A stretch of 59,622 nucleotides of DNA from Eubacterium ramulus (GTDB taxonomy: Bacteria > Bacillota > Clostridia > Lachnospirales > Lachnospiraceae), in assembly GCF_003122485.1 (NCBI RefSeq), contig NZ_JRFU01000145.1, forward strand, positions 1 through 59,622, written 5' to 3'. The notes beneath the pieces were generated by a model that worked only from the letters and a program-made list of their open reading frames with translations, was not told where the DNA came from and made no database searches. Below, piece after piece: positions 25,986 to 33,900 of this stretch. Each line of letters starts with the position of its first letter. Position 1 is the stretch's first letter. The position numbers were made by a program, and so were the translations under genes.

Positions 25986-26028
25986 CATAAATGGCGAAAA
26001 CAAGCCATTTATGGGGCTTTTTCTTTTA
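25986..26028 (+). terminator. Terminator hairpin after att core 1
   Basis: Perfect 10-bp arms CATAAATGGC and GCCATTTATG (25986-25995, 26004-26013) are followed by a T-rich run GGGCTTTTTCTTTT. Confidence 0.8.
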
Positions 26029-26030
26029 TC

Positions 26031-26050
26031 GTGATACCTATATGATACCT
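26031..26050. repeat. IME1 arm-type repeats, left end
   Basis: GTGATACCTATATGATACCT is present identically, and in the same orientation, at 36053-36072. It contains two TGATACCT motifs 11 bp apart. Confidence 0.75.
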
Positions 26051-26644
26051 GTTTTGATAGTACCACAGATATTAATGAGTACTAAACAGAAGTGTCATAG
26101 GTATTATCTATTATCACATTTCTTTTTATTTTCAAAAATTATCCCAATTATATGAAGCACCAAAAACTGGTGCAAATTAGTGAAAATACACCAGTGGTGT
26201 CACTTCCGTAATTTGTGGGTTGGTTATAGAATTTATCTCACAGAAAGTTTTTAACACACAATGTGCCAGTATTGCCACAATGTTACCTGATGACTCCGAC
26301 AATGTTTGTAGAGACATCTTTATAGGTTTAAGTATGGATTAATTGTACTTAAAGATAAAAAAGTCCGTCAGAGAATATGTTTTGACGAAAAAAGTCCATG
26401 AGAGAATATTTAGCAAATTCATGCTTTGAATTAGAATAAGTGATGTAATCAAGAGACAGGGATGCTGCTATGTTTGTAAAAAAAACCGCTATTGTACCCT
26501 TATCAGAGAAAAAGGGGCGGGTTTGTCCCTTTTAAAATTTAAGACAAGAAAATACAATAGTTGCAACGAGTTATATATAAGTAGCTGCCAATACAAGTGC
26601 TTGATACATACCGGTAATTGCCGGGGAGAGGAGGTGAATGCACC
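26051..26644 (+). promoter_or_regulatory. IME1 left-end leader without genes
   Basis: Nearly 600 bases show no credible gene. It contains an imperfect direct repeat (AAAAAAGTCC plus GAGAATAT) at 26357 and 26388, 31 bp apart. A hairpin near 26510-26535 (AAAAGGGG ... TCCCTTTT, then AAAATTT) is shaped like a transcription attenuator ahead of xis. Confidence 0.45.
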
Positions 26645-26833
26645 ATGGAAAAGTTATATTACACAGCAAAAGAGGTTGCTGAGATGCTTGATGTATCGGT
26701 ATCTCATGCATACAAAGTAATAAGAGAAGCTAACAGGGAATTATCTTCTAAAGGCTTCTATGTCAGAGCCGGCAGAGTCAGCCGTAAGTATCTTGACAGT
26801 AAAGTATATGACTTATGTGATAAGACAGCATAA
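26645..26833 (+). CDS. xis: Excisionase (Xis), Tn916-like helix-turn-helix protein
   Basis: It has 62 residues from the ATG at 26645, after GAGGAGGTGA. The sequence YYTAKEVAEMLDVSVSHAYKVI is a MerR/excisionase-type helix-turn-helix, followed by a short wing (RAGRVSRKYLDSKVY). It lies 17 bases upstream of the integrase gene. Xis proteins bend the element ends and drive integrase toward excision. Confidence 0.8.
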   Translation: MEKLYYTAKEVAEMLDVSVSHAYKVIREANRELSSKGFYVRAGRVSRKYLDSKVYDLCDKTA

Positions 26834-26850
26834 GGGAAAGGAGCAGTTGT

Positions 26851-27951
26851 ATGGCAGCATACAAGGATGAGGCGAGGGGGACATGGTATGTCTCCTTCCA
26901 CTACAACGATTGGACAGGTAAAAACAAAAGAAAGCTAAAGCGTGGCTTTCGGACGAGAAAGGAGGCATTGGAATACGAGCAGAAGTTTCTGCTGCAGCAG
27001 GCAACAAATCTGGATATGAGGTTTGAAGGTTTCTACAAGCTGTATGAGGAAGATTTAAAGCCTAAGCTGAAGCTTAACACGTGGCGTACAAAGGATGTCA
27101 TTTTTCAGAAGAAGCTGATTCCATATTTCAAGGACAAGAAGATGAATGAAATCAGTCCTGCGGATATTATCAAATGGCAGAATGAGATGATCAAGAAGAG
27201 ACAGGCAGACGGTAAGCCCTATAAGCCGACTTATCTGAAAACAATGCAGTCAGAGCTGTCAGCCATATTTAATCATGCGGTACGCTTTTACAATCTAAGA
27301 GAAAATCCTGTAAAGAAGGCTGGGACGATAGGTAAAGGCAAAGCTGATGAGATGGATTTCTGGACAAAAGAAGAATATCTCAAGTTCATAGAATGTGTAA
27401 AAGACAAGCCAATATCTTATTATGCATTCCAGATTCTTTACTGGTGCGGAATAAGGGAAGGTGAACTGCTTGCCCTGACACCAGCAGATATTGATTTTGA
27501 GAATAAGAAACTTCATATCACAAAGTCTTATCAGTATATCAATGGTGAAGATATCATCACAGATCCTAAGACGGAAAAGAGCAGAAGGGATGTTGTAATA
27601 CCTGATTTTCTGGTAGAAGAGTTAAGACAGTTTATCGGAATGTTGTATGGATATGGCAGAGATGACAGAATATTTCAGATTACAAAATCTTATTTGCATC
27701 ACGAGATGAGCAGAGGAGCTAAAGCGGCTGGAGTAAAGAGAATAAGAATTCATGATCTCAGGCATTCGCACATTTCTTTACTTATTCGCCTGGGTTTTTC
27801 AGCGGTAGCCATTGGAAACAGGGTTGGACATGAGAGCCAGACAATAACATTTCATTATGCACATATGTTTCCGACAGAGCAGATTGAGATGGCTGATAAG
27901 CTTAATGAAGAATTTGTGCCGGGTACAGGGAATGGAGGTGATGTTCAGTGA
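26851..27951 (+). CDS. int: Tyrosine recombinase / integrase of IME1
   Basis: It has 366 residues, with AAAGGAGC before the ATG. An arm-binding domain (about 1-50: YKDEARGTWYVSFHYNDW ... KRGFRTRKEALEYE) and a SAM-like core-binding domain are followed by the catalytic domain. This has Arg in WCGIREGELLAL (about 200), the HxxR box HDLRHSHISLL (about 310), His in VGHES and the nucleophile Tyr in TFHYAHMFP. It is homologous along its length to the integrase at 36348, which fits their shared core sequence. The arm repeats at 26031 and 36053 are its likely targets. Confidence 0.93.
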   Translation: MAAYKDEARGTWYVSFHYNDWTGKNKRKLKRGFRTRKEALEYEQKFLLQQATNLDMRFEGFYKLYEEDLKPKLKLNTWRTKDVIFQKKLIPYFKDKKMNEISPADIIKWQNEMIKKRQADGKPYKPTYLKTMQSELSAIFNHAVRFYNLRENPVKKAGTIGKGKADEMDFWTKEEYLKFIECVKDKPISYYAFQILYWCGIREGELLALTPADIDFENKKLHITKSYQYINGEDIITDPKTEKSRRDVVIPDFLVEELRQFIGMLYGYGRDDRIFQITKSYLHHEMSRGAKAAGVKRIRIHDLRHSHISLLIRLGFSAVAIGNRVGHESQTITFHYAHMFPTEQIEMADKLNEEFVPGTGNGGDVQ

Positions 27952-28322
27952 GTGGAGTTCATAAAAATCCGACAATCAGTTTTCGCATATCAGACTATGA
28001 AAGGCGTGAAATTGAAGCAAGAATCAAGGCAAGTGGAATGACGAAGAAAACATTTTTTACAAGATGCTGTATCTATGGTCGAATCTGTGTTGTAGGTAAG
28101 AAAGAAACTGTATATATGCTTGTGCAGACGCTTGAGAAGATGCAGGCAGATATTCACAAAATGTATGATGAAATCATAGAAACAGGACAGATAAAAGAAA
28201 AAGAATCACCGGTTGATGGTGAAGCTTATACAGATATTGAAGAATTGCAGCATGACTATCTTGCTATGATAAAAACAGTTGTGGATATGCTGGATGGAGC
28301 AAAATACCTCTGGCAGAAATAG
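27948..28322 (+). CDS. Ribbon-helix-helix relaxosome protein (MobC-like)
   Basis: It has 124 residues and overlaps the int stop by four bases (GTGA). The start NPTISFRISDYERREIEARI is a ribbon-helix-helix segment, followed by a helical MobC-like part (RICVVGKKETVYMLVQTLEKM). A close homologue lies at 58126-58509 on the other strand. Such proteins help relaxases open oriT. Confidence 0.72.
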   Translation: MSGVHKNPTISFRISDYERREIEARIKASGMTKKTFFTRCCIYGRICVVGKKETVYMLVQTLEKMQADIHKMYDEIIETGQIKEKESPVDGEAYTDIEELQHDYLAMIKTVVDMLDGAKYLWQK

Positions 28323-28353
28323 TGGCTTTCCTGACGGCAATCGGGAAAGCCAC
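28322..28353. repeat. Perfect 10-bp hairpin after the MobC-like gene
   Basis: Arms GTGGCTTTCC (28322-28331) and GGAAAGCCAC (28344-28353) are separated by 12 bases. No T-run follows, so it is not a clear terminator. Confidence 0.6.
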
Positions 28354-28363
28354 GGCAGATAAC

Positions 28364-28419
28364 AAAAGCGGGCTTCTGTTACCAAAACACCAATTAAAGT
28401 ATAACAGCAGCCCACTTTT
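28364..28419. repeat. Large inverted repeat upstream of the RepA-like gene
   Basis: Arms at 28364-28381 and 28402-28419 (18 bases each, 16 paired, loop of 20) sit between the MobC-like and RepA-like genes. With the hairpin at 28322 they could form an origin, an oriT accessory structure or a structured leader controlling the ATPase gene. Confidence 0.6.
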
Positions 28420-28441
28420 GAGACAATGATTATTTACGAAA

Positions 28442-29419
28442 GTGAGGCAGACAGTGGAAACAAATACAGAATTAAAAATGATACACCTCTCTGAGGTTGA
28501 ATCACAGCAGATTAAATGGCTGTGGTATCCATTTATCCCTTATGGAAAGCTGTCAATAGTGCAGGGAGACCCCGGTGATGGGAAATCTACGCTGATACTT
28601 AATATTGCAGCAAAGCTGTCAATGGGAGAATGTATAGATGAAAATATGAATATTACTGAGCCTGTAAATGTAATATATCAAACGGCAGAAGACGGACTTG
28701 CAGATACAGTCAAGCCAAGACTTGAAGCAGCAAATGCAGACTGTAGCAGAATATCAATCATAGATGAGTCTGATAAGAGTGTTAGTATGACGGATGACAG
28801 GATAGAGGAAGCTATAAAAAGAGAAAATGCGAAGTTGTGCATCTTTGATCCGATACAGGCTTATCTTGGCGGTGATACTGATATGAACCGGGCAAATGAA
28901 GCCAGAGAAATGACGAAGAAGCTGGGAAGTATTGCTGAAAGAACTGGCTGTGCCATTGTTCTTATCGGTCATATGAATAAAGGCTCAGGAGGAAAGGCTG
29001 CTTACAGGGGAATGGGTTCCATTGATTTCTTTGCTGTGGCAAGGAGTGTAATGCTTGTCGGCAGAATAGAAGGGCAGAGTAATCTCAGGGCAATGATACA
29101 GATAAAGAATAATCTTGCAGCATTTGGTCATCCAAAAGCGTTTGAATTGGCAGAGGACGGATTTCATTGGTTAGGTGATTATGAAATTACTGCTGATGAA
29201 GTACTGGGCGGTATGGTGCCAAAGGCAAGTAAACTTGAGATGGCAAAGCAATTTTTAAGAGAACAGGCAGAAAGAACACAGAAAATTTTAAGTACAGAGA
29301 TTATAGAACTTGCAGCACAGGAAGGAATATCGAAAAGAACACTTGAGACAGCAAAGAAGGAACTTAAGATAAAGGCTGAGCGTTGCAATAATAACTGGTA
29401 CTGGAATTTGCGAGCATAA
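28442..29419 (+). CDS. RepA-like AAA/RecA-fold ATPase (replicative helicase)
   Basis: It has about 325 residues; a GTG at 28442 or at 28454 (after GTGAGG) is the start. Walker A is GDPGDGKSTL (about 45), Walker B LCIFDPIQAYLGG (about 130), and the RecA-fold motif CAIVLIGHMNKGSGGKAAYRG is characteristic of RepA-type helicases of RSF1010 and many mobilizable elements. A C-terminal winged helix seems present (RTLETAKKELKI). It would support replication of the excised circle; the TTGCAA boxes just downstream may be the origin. Confidence 0.85.
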   Translation: MRQTVETNTELKMIHLSEVESQQIKWLWYPFIPYGKLSIVQGDPGDGKSTLILNIAAKLSMGECIDENMNITEPVNVIYQTAEDGLADTVKPRLEAANADCSRISIIDESDKSVSMTDDRIEEAIKRENAKLCIFDPIQAYLGGDTDMNRANEAREMTKKLGSIAERTGCAIVLIGHMNKGSGGKAAYRGMGSIDFFAVARSVMLVGRIEGQSNLRAMIQIKNNLAAFGHPKAFELAEDGFHWLGDYEITADEVLGGMVPKASKLEMAKQFLREQAERTQKILSTEIIELAAQEGISKRTLETAKKELKIKAERCNNNWYWNLRA

Positions 29420-29429
29420 AAATCTAACA

Positions 29430-29511
29430 TCGCAACATTGCAAAGTGTCAGGTTTTGCAATCTTGAAGCTTGCAAGGTTGCAAAATATATAGACCTTGCG
29501 ATGTTGCGGTC
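29430..29511. repeat. Cluster of TTGCAA/TTGCGA boxes (candidate iterons / replication origin)
   Basis: At least six copies of TTGCAA, TTGCGA or their complement lie within 80 bases. The outer ones form an inverted repeat, with CGCAACATTGCAA on the left matching TTGCGATGTTGCG on the right. The cluster is between the RepA-like gene and tnpV. Confidence 0.45.
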
Positions 29512-29533
29512 TTGAAAAGAAAGGACAATTACT

Positions 29534-29905
29534 ATGACATTATTTGAAGAACTTGGTGTTGAGTATAAAGAAGTGGATGGCATTTTATATCCTATTTTAT
29601 CTGTTGATGAAGCAGAATACAATCTTGCGGATATTGGAAAATATGGTTGGATGTGGCTTAGGTATATGGAAGAAAATGAACCTTCTGAGTATCGTCATAT
29701 GGCAAGAACAGGACAGCTTAGAAAGCAGGCAGAAGCAGTAAATGAAGAAGCTTATGAACGATTGGATAATATTGAAGCGGCGTGGTTGAAAAAGCACATG
29801 ACAGGTAAAAAGAAAACATTTATGGAGCAGCTGCATTTGCTGAATCAGGCGAGAGCGATGGCAGAGGAAATAGTGATAAATGAGATTGTGTTTAAGTGCA
29901 GATAG
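29534..29905 (+). CDS. tnpV: TnpV-family protein
   Basis: It has 123 residues. The sequence TLFEELGVEYKEVDGILYPIL and the later GKYGWMWLRYMEE and AEEIVINEIV match the pattern of TnpV of Tn4451/Tn4453, a small helical protein carried by many Clostridial mobilizable elements. Its exact role is not established. An AAAGGACAATT site precedes the ATG. The oriT lies directly after the stop. Confidence 0.72.
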   Translation: MTLFEELGVEYKEVDGILYPILSVDEAEYNLADIGKYGWMWLRYMEENEPSEYRHMARTGQLRKQAEAVNEEAYERLDNIEAAWLKKHMTGKKKTFMEQLHLLNQARAMAEEIVINEIVFKCR

Positions 29906-29939
29906 GCTTTAAAAGGCTGATGCCAAAACCCTCGGAGAG

Positions 29940-29978
29940 CCCCCGCAGTTTTGTCAGTATGACGAAACTGCTAGGGGG
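29940..29978 (+). other. oriT of IME1 (MOBV type)
   Basis: An inverted repeat (GCAGTTTTGTC at 29945-29955, GACGAAACTGC at 29961-29971; one G-T pair) is enclosed by CCCCC (29940-29944) and GGGGG (29974-29978). It lies 72 bases before a MobV relaxase gene. This G/C-capped inverted repeat next to a Pre/MobV gene is the normal oriT layout of the family. The exact nick base is not determined. Confidence 0.75.
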
Positions 29979-30050
29979 TTATCATCTATGGCAGAGCCAA
30001 GATGATAATTGTATCTCTCCGACAGAAAAATACGAATAAGAAAGGACAAA

Positions 30051-31262
30051 ATGCCTATGGGAAATGTATCATACTCTGCTCATATAAGCAATGGCAAGAG
30101 TGCGATAACAAGTAAAAAAGCACTTGCAGGAGTTGCAAAGCATAACTTGCGTAAATATAAATCCGCAGATTACAGCTCAGATAATATTAGGCTGATTTAT
30201 GGAACAACAGATTTGTTTCAAGATGTTAAGAGGGTATATCACAGAGAATTTGATGATGTGGTAAAAGAATATAACAGTAGACAGAAAAGAGAAGACCGAA
30301 AGATAAAGGATTATTTTGAACATGTTGCAGGTCTTAATCAGGATATGGCGGTAGAGATTATTTTTCAATGCGGGGACAAGAAATATTGGGACGAGCATTG
30401 GAAAAACAAAAATTATATGTCTGAGGTATTTGATTATATTCTTGAATGCTTGCAAAAGCTACTGCCGGAGTTCAAGATTGCAAATGCGGTCATACACTTT
30501 GATGAAGCCAGCCCGCATATGCATGTGGTAGGCGTTCCAGTATGGGAAGGAGCAAAGCGTGGCTTATCTAAGAAAGTATCAAAAAGAAATGTATTTACAC
30601 CACAAACATTATCTGTGATTCTTCAAGATAAATTGAGAGCGGAGGCAAGTTATGGATTTGAATGTTATTTCAAGGAACAGCTGGCAGAAAAGAAAAAAGG
30701 TCGCAACCATGACTTGTCTGTGACGGAATATAAGGTAGCACAGGAGAGTAGGAAGCTTGCTGATATAAAGCAGCAGAACAATGAAGAACAGGAGAAAAAC
30801 ACTAAACTGAGAAGCAATAATGCAAGCATATCATATCAGATTGCTACACAGGAACAACGCCATAGCAGAAATCTGGATGTTATAGCTGCTGATGAGGACA
30901 GGCTGGAGACAGTCAGGAGTAGTATTAATGCAGCAGAAACGGAATATGCAAAATATGAAGATATGATTACGGATAAAAAGAATAATTTGGAACTTCTTTC
31001 TTCTAAGGAACGTGAACTGATAGAGAAAACGAAAATTGCAGAGAGTGTATATGATCTGTTCCGACAGGGTGGAAATGATGATGTCAGGGATAAGCTTATT
31101 GATGTGATGTATGAGAATCAGAAGATTAGAGAGGAAAATACGACATTAAAGGAACTGCTGGGAAAGGCGTATGAGTTTATGAAGCAGTTTGTGATCGATG
31201 GGGTTAATCTGTTGGAGAGGTTCCTGGAGAGTGTGGGGAAGGTGATTGGAAAGATAAGATAA
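30051..31262 (+). CDS. mobV: MobV/Pre-family relaxase
   Basis: It has 403 residues from MPMGNVSYSAHISNGK, with GAAAGGAC upstream. The N-terminal relaxase domain has HFDEASPHMHVVGVPV (about 148-163), the His-Asp-Glu / PHMH metal-binding signature of MobV. The C-terminal half is a long coiled coil (about 225-340) followed by a helical tail. It nicks the oriT just upstream and pilots the strand into a helper transfer channel. Confidence 0.92.
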   Translation: MPMGNVSYSAHISNGKSAITSKKALAGVAKHNLRKYKSADYSSDNIRLIYGTTDLFQDVKRVYHREFDDVVKEYNSRQKREDRKIKDYFEHVAGLNQDMAVEIIFQCGDKKYWDEHWKNKNYMSEVFDYILECLQKLLPEFKIANAVIHFDEASPHMHVVGVPVWEGAKRGLSKKVSKRNVFTPQTLSVILQDKLRAEASYGFECYFKEQLAEKKKGRNHDLSVTEYKVAQESRKLADIKQQNNEEQEKNTKLRSNNASISYQIATQEQRHSRNLDVIAADEDRLETVRSSINAAETEYAKYEDMITDKKNNLELLSSKERELIEKTKIAESVYDLFRQGGNDDVRDKLIDVMYENQKIREENTTLKELLGKAYEFMKQFVIDGVNLLERFLESVGKVIGKIR

Positions 31263-31387
31263 TCTTTGATATAATATGATATAAATTAAGAGAACTCATA
31301 ATTAATTAAGAAAAGAGCTTGATAGAAAAAGAAAAGTGTGATAATATTATTATGAAATGCGAAAATATGTTCGAGGAAGAAACGAAA

Positions 31388-31594
31388 ATGAAAATAAGCT
31401 ATAAGAAATTATGGAAGTTATTAATTGATCGAGATATGATGAAAAAAGATTTAGCAAAGGAGGCTGGGATAAGCACAGCCTCAATTGCTAAATTAGGAAG
31501 AAATGAAAATGTGAATACAGATATTTTGCTTCGCATTTGTGTTGCTTTAAAATGTGAAATAAGTGATATATTAGAAATTGTTGTTGATGAATAA
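31388..31594 (+). CDS. XRE-type regulator heading the IME1 defence operon
   Basis: It has 68 residues from MKISYKKLWKLLID; GAGGAAG lies a little upstream. The helix-turn-helix (MMKKDLAKEAGISTASIAKL) belongs to the small Cro/CI subfamily that often leads restriction-modification operons. It is about 58% identical by eye to the regulator at 41930 in IME2, which also leads a restriction-modification operon. It ends 12 bases before the methylase gene. Confidence 0.82.
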   Translation: MKISYKKLWKLLIDRDMMKKDLAKEAGISTASIAKLGRNENVNTDILLRICVALKCEISDILEIVVDE

Positions 31595-31606
31595 AGGAGA
31601 ATGGTC

Positions 31607-32509
31607 ATGAAAACACCTCATTTAGTACAATATCAGGGAAGTAAGAGAATTATAGCCCCAGAAATAGTTAAATTTTTTCCAACAACATTTGATAGACTCA
31701 TTGAGCCATTCGCAGGTACATGTGCCATTACAATTTTATCCGCTGCACAAGGACTATGCGATGAATTTTGGATTAATGATATTAATCAACCTCTTGTAAA
31801 TCTTATGGAAGAATGTATAAACAATCCTTTAAAATTAATTGATGAATATGAAAATATATGGAATGGACAATTTGCTGAAGGAGAAAATAATATAGATTAT
31901 TTCTATAAAATTAGAGAAGAATTTAATAAGGGTAAAAAAGATTCAGCTAGGATGCTTTTTTTATTAGCAAGGGTAGTAAAGGGTGCGGTGAGATATAATT
32001 CAAATGGAGAATTAAATCAGTCATGTGATAAAAGACGCTATGGAACAAAACCGAATGTTATTGCCAATAATGCATTAGCAATATCTGGATTGTTAAAAGA
32101 TAAGGCATCATTTTCGAATTTAGATTATAAAGATGTATTATCTAGAGCACAAAAAGGAGACTTGGTTTATATGGATCCTCCTTATCAGGGAACTTCAAAA
32201 AGAGACAATACTAGAGATAATAGATATATTCAGGGCGTAGAATTTGATGAGTTTGTAGAACAGCTAAGAGAATTGAATGATAGAGATATAGATTATATAG
32301 TTAGTTATGATGGTAAAACAGGTGATAAATTTATTGGAAAAACTTTACCTAAATCATTAGAATTAACACATGTTTATATAAATGCTGGGTTATCAACACA
32401 GGCAACACTTAATGGCAAAAATGAAATTACATATGAGTCATTATACGCTAGCAAAAATTTAATAAAAAGGCAAGAAAAATATGAACAAATGAAATTGTGT
32501 TTTGCATAA
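31607..32509 (+). CDS. Dam-like DNA adenine methyltransferase
   Basis: It has 300 residues from the ATG at 31607 (AAAGGAG upstream). The N-terminal YQGSKR motif and the catalytic DPPY (about 189-192; LVYMDPPYQGT) define a D12/alpha-class N6-adenine methylase, as in Dam and DpnM. The expected job is to protect the element and host DNA from the nuclease encoded next. The target is not readable from the sequence; GATC is the commonest for this class. Confidence 0.9.
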   Translation: MKTPHLVQYQGSKRIIAPEIVKFFPTTFDRLIEPFAGTCAITILSAAQGLCDEFWINDINQPLVNLMEECINNPLKLIDEYENIWNGQFAEGENNIDYFYKIREEFNKGKKDSARMLFLLARVVKGAVRYNSNGELNQSCDKRRYGTKPNVIANNALAISGLLKDKASFSNLDYKDVLSRAQKGDLVYMDPPYQGTSKRDNTRDNRYIQGVEFDEFVEQLRELNDRDIDYIVSYDGKTGDKFIGKTLPKSLELTHVYINAGLSTQATLNGKNEITYESLYASKNLIKRQEKYEQMKLCFA

Positions 32510-32520
32510 GGAGAAAAAAT

Positions 32521-33267
32521 ATGGATTTATCACAGGATTTTATAAGTGTTTTAAATGCAGTAACAAATAAGAGGGCAAGGTTTGTAATAGATACGATTCT
32601 GGAAAAGGGATATTGTAGTACGGAGGATTTAAAAAATGGTGGATATGAACATGCTCCAAGAGCTGCACGAGATGTAAGAGAATTGGGTATTCCATTGGAA
32701 ACTTACAAAATAAAAGATTCTACAGGGAAAAGTATTGCAGCTTATAGATTTGGTGATTGGGAAGAAGCAAAGAGAAAAAATCAGTTATCTAAAACATCCG
32801 GAAGAACGCAGCTTACAGAAAAATTAAAAAATGCATTATTGGAATATTATGGTGCTAAGTGTAATTTATATGGTGAAGAATATCCTGCAAGGTTACTTCA
32901 ACCAGATCATCGCATTCCATATGAAATAGGTGGAGATCCAGAGAATATGATGGATTTAGATCGATTTATGTTGTTATCGCCTTCAGCAAATAGAGATAAA
33001 TCTTGGGCATGTGAGCATTGTGAGAACTGGATTAAGAAAGATATAAGTATGTGTAAGAAGTGTTATTATGCATATCCGGAAAATTACAGTCATATTGCTG
33101 GAAAATTAGAGAAAAGAGTTAATGTGATTTTTAATGATAAAGATATGCATTTGTATAACGAATTGCTTAGTCAAGCTAGTGCAAATGGTATTACATGCGA
33201 AGAAGAAACAAAAAGAATGATTGCATATTATCAGAAGATGTTAAAAGTGCGAGGTGATAAAAAATAA
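32521..33267 (+). CDS. HNH restriction endonuclease (type II partner of the Dam-like methylase)
   Basis: It has 248 residues from the ATG at 32521 (AAGGAG upstream), 11 bases after the methylase. A helical or winged N-terminus is followed by an HNH core: KCNLYGEEYPARLLQPDHRIPYEIGGDP style spacing with DHRIPY (about 129), then N in ENMMDLDRFMLLSPSANRDKS (about 143-163), and a zinc-like ribbon with CEHC and CKKC (about 163-180). This is the arrangement of HNH-type type II enzymes paired with Dam-like methylases. Confidence 0.82.
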   Translation: MDLSQDFISVLNAVTNKRARFVIDTILEKGYCSTEDLKNGGYEHAPRAARDVRELGIPLETYKIKDSTGKSIAAYRFGDWEEAKRKNQLSKTSGRTQLTEKLKNALLEYYGAKCNLYGEEYPARLLQPDHRIPYEIGGDPENMMDLDRFMLLSPSANRDKSWACEHCENWIKKDISMCKKCYYAYPENYSHIAGKLEKRVNVIFNDKDMHLYNELLSQASANGITCEEETKRMIAYYQKMLKVRGDKK

Positions 33268-33268
33268 A

Positions 33269-33754
33269 ATGCAAGAAAAATATTGGAATTATATGGTTCA
33301 AATAAAAGCGTGGACTTTTTATTTGGATATATATGCAGAGGATTCGTATAAATGGGATAGAAGAATTAATATATATGGAGCAATTGCGTCATCATCGAGC
33401 ATAGCGGCATGGACAATATGGCGAAGTTGGTCATTTATATGGGCAGCAATTATAGCAATATCGCAAGTGCTTACTGCAATAAAACAATATTTGCCATTTG
33501 GAAGAAGGTTAAAATATCTGCAACCATTTATTGAAGATATGAAGTTGCTTTATTTAAAAATGGAGTATGATTGGTATAAGGTTGCAGCAGGTGAATTATC
33601 AGAAACTGAAATTAATGGATTGTTATATTCATATAAAAAGGAATACTCAGGCATTGAAAGTAAATATTTAAAAGAAGAAATCTTAGTTGAAAATGTTAAA
33701 TATAAAAATAAAGCTGACATAAAAACAGAAGAATATTTTAAAAATAATTTTTAG
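33269..33754 (+). CDS. Two-transmembrane SLATT-like protein
   Basis: It has about 161 residues; ATG 33269 is preferred, with a GTG at 33254 possible. Two adjacent helices (IYGAIASSSSIAAWTIWRSW and FIWAAIIAISQVLTAIKQYLPF) are followed by a long amphipathic helical region. This is the layout of SLATT-domain proteins, which are predicted pore-forming effectors in nucleotide-signal defence systems. It follows the HNH gene by one base and precedes the 40-residue peptide. Whether it is a second effector of the caspase/TIR system or a separate pair with the peptide is open. Confidence 0.65.
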   Translation: MQEKYWNYMVQIKAWTFYLDIYAEDSYKWDRRINIYGAIASSSSIAAWTIWRSWSFIWAAIIAISQVLTAIKQYLPFGRRLKYLQPFIEDMKLLYLKMEYDWYKVAAGELSETEINGLLYSYKKEYSGIESKYLKEEILVENVKYKNKADIKTEEYFKNNF

Positions 33755-33766
33755 GAGGTAGATAGA

Positions 33767-33889
33767 ATGGCAGATAAAACAAATCAGTCACCAGAAACAC
33801 AAAAGAGAGGATTTTCATTACCAACAACATCTGTAAAACCACCAATGCCACCAGTTAAGGAACCTAAAAAAGAAAATGATAAGAAGTAA
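33767..33889 (+). CDS. 40-residue Pro/Lys-rich peptide
   Basis: A short gene with an excellent site (TTAGGAGGTAGATAGA before the ATG) encodes a peptide starting MADKTNQSPETQKRGF and ending in a Pro/Lys-rich tail (SVKPPMPPVKEPKKENDKK). It is predicted disordered, with no membrane segment. It fits precisely between the 2TM gene (12 bases) and the caspase gene (11 bases), so it is surely translated with them. A disordered peptide next to a protease and a membrane protein could be a substrate, an inhibitor or an anchor; no function can be proved from sequence. Confidence 0.75.
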   Translation: MADKTNQSPETQKRGFSLPTTSVKPPMPPVKEPKKENDKK

Positions 33890-33900
33890 AGGAAGAATAA

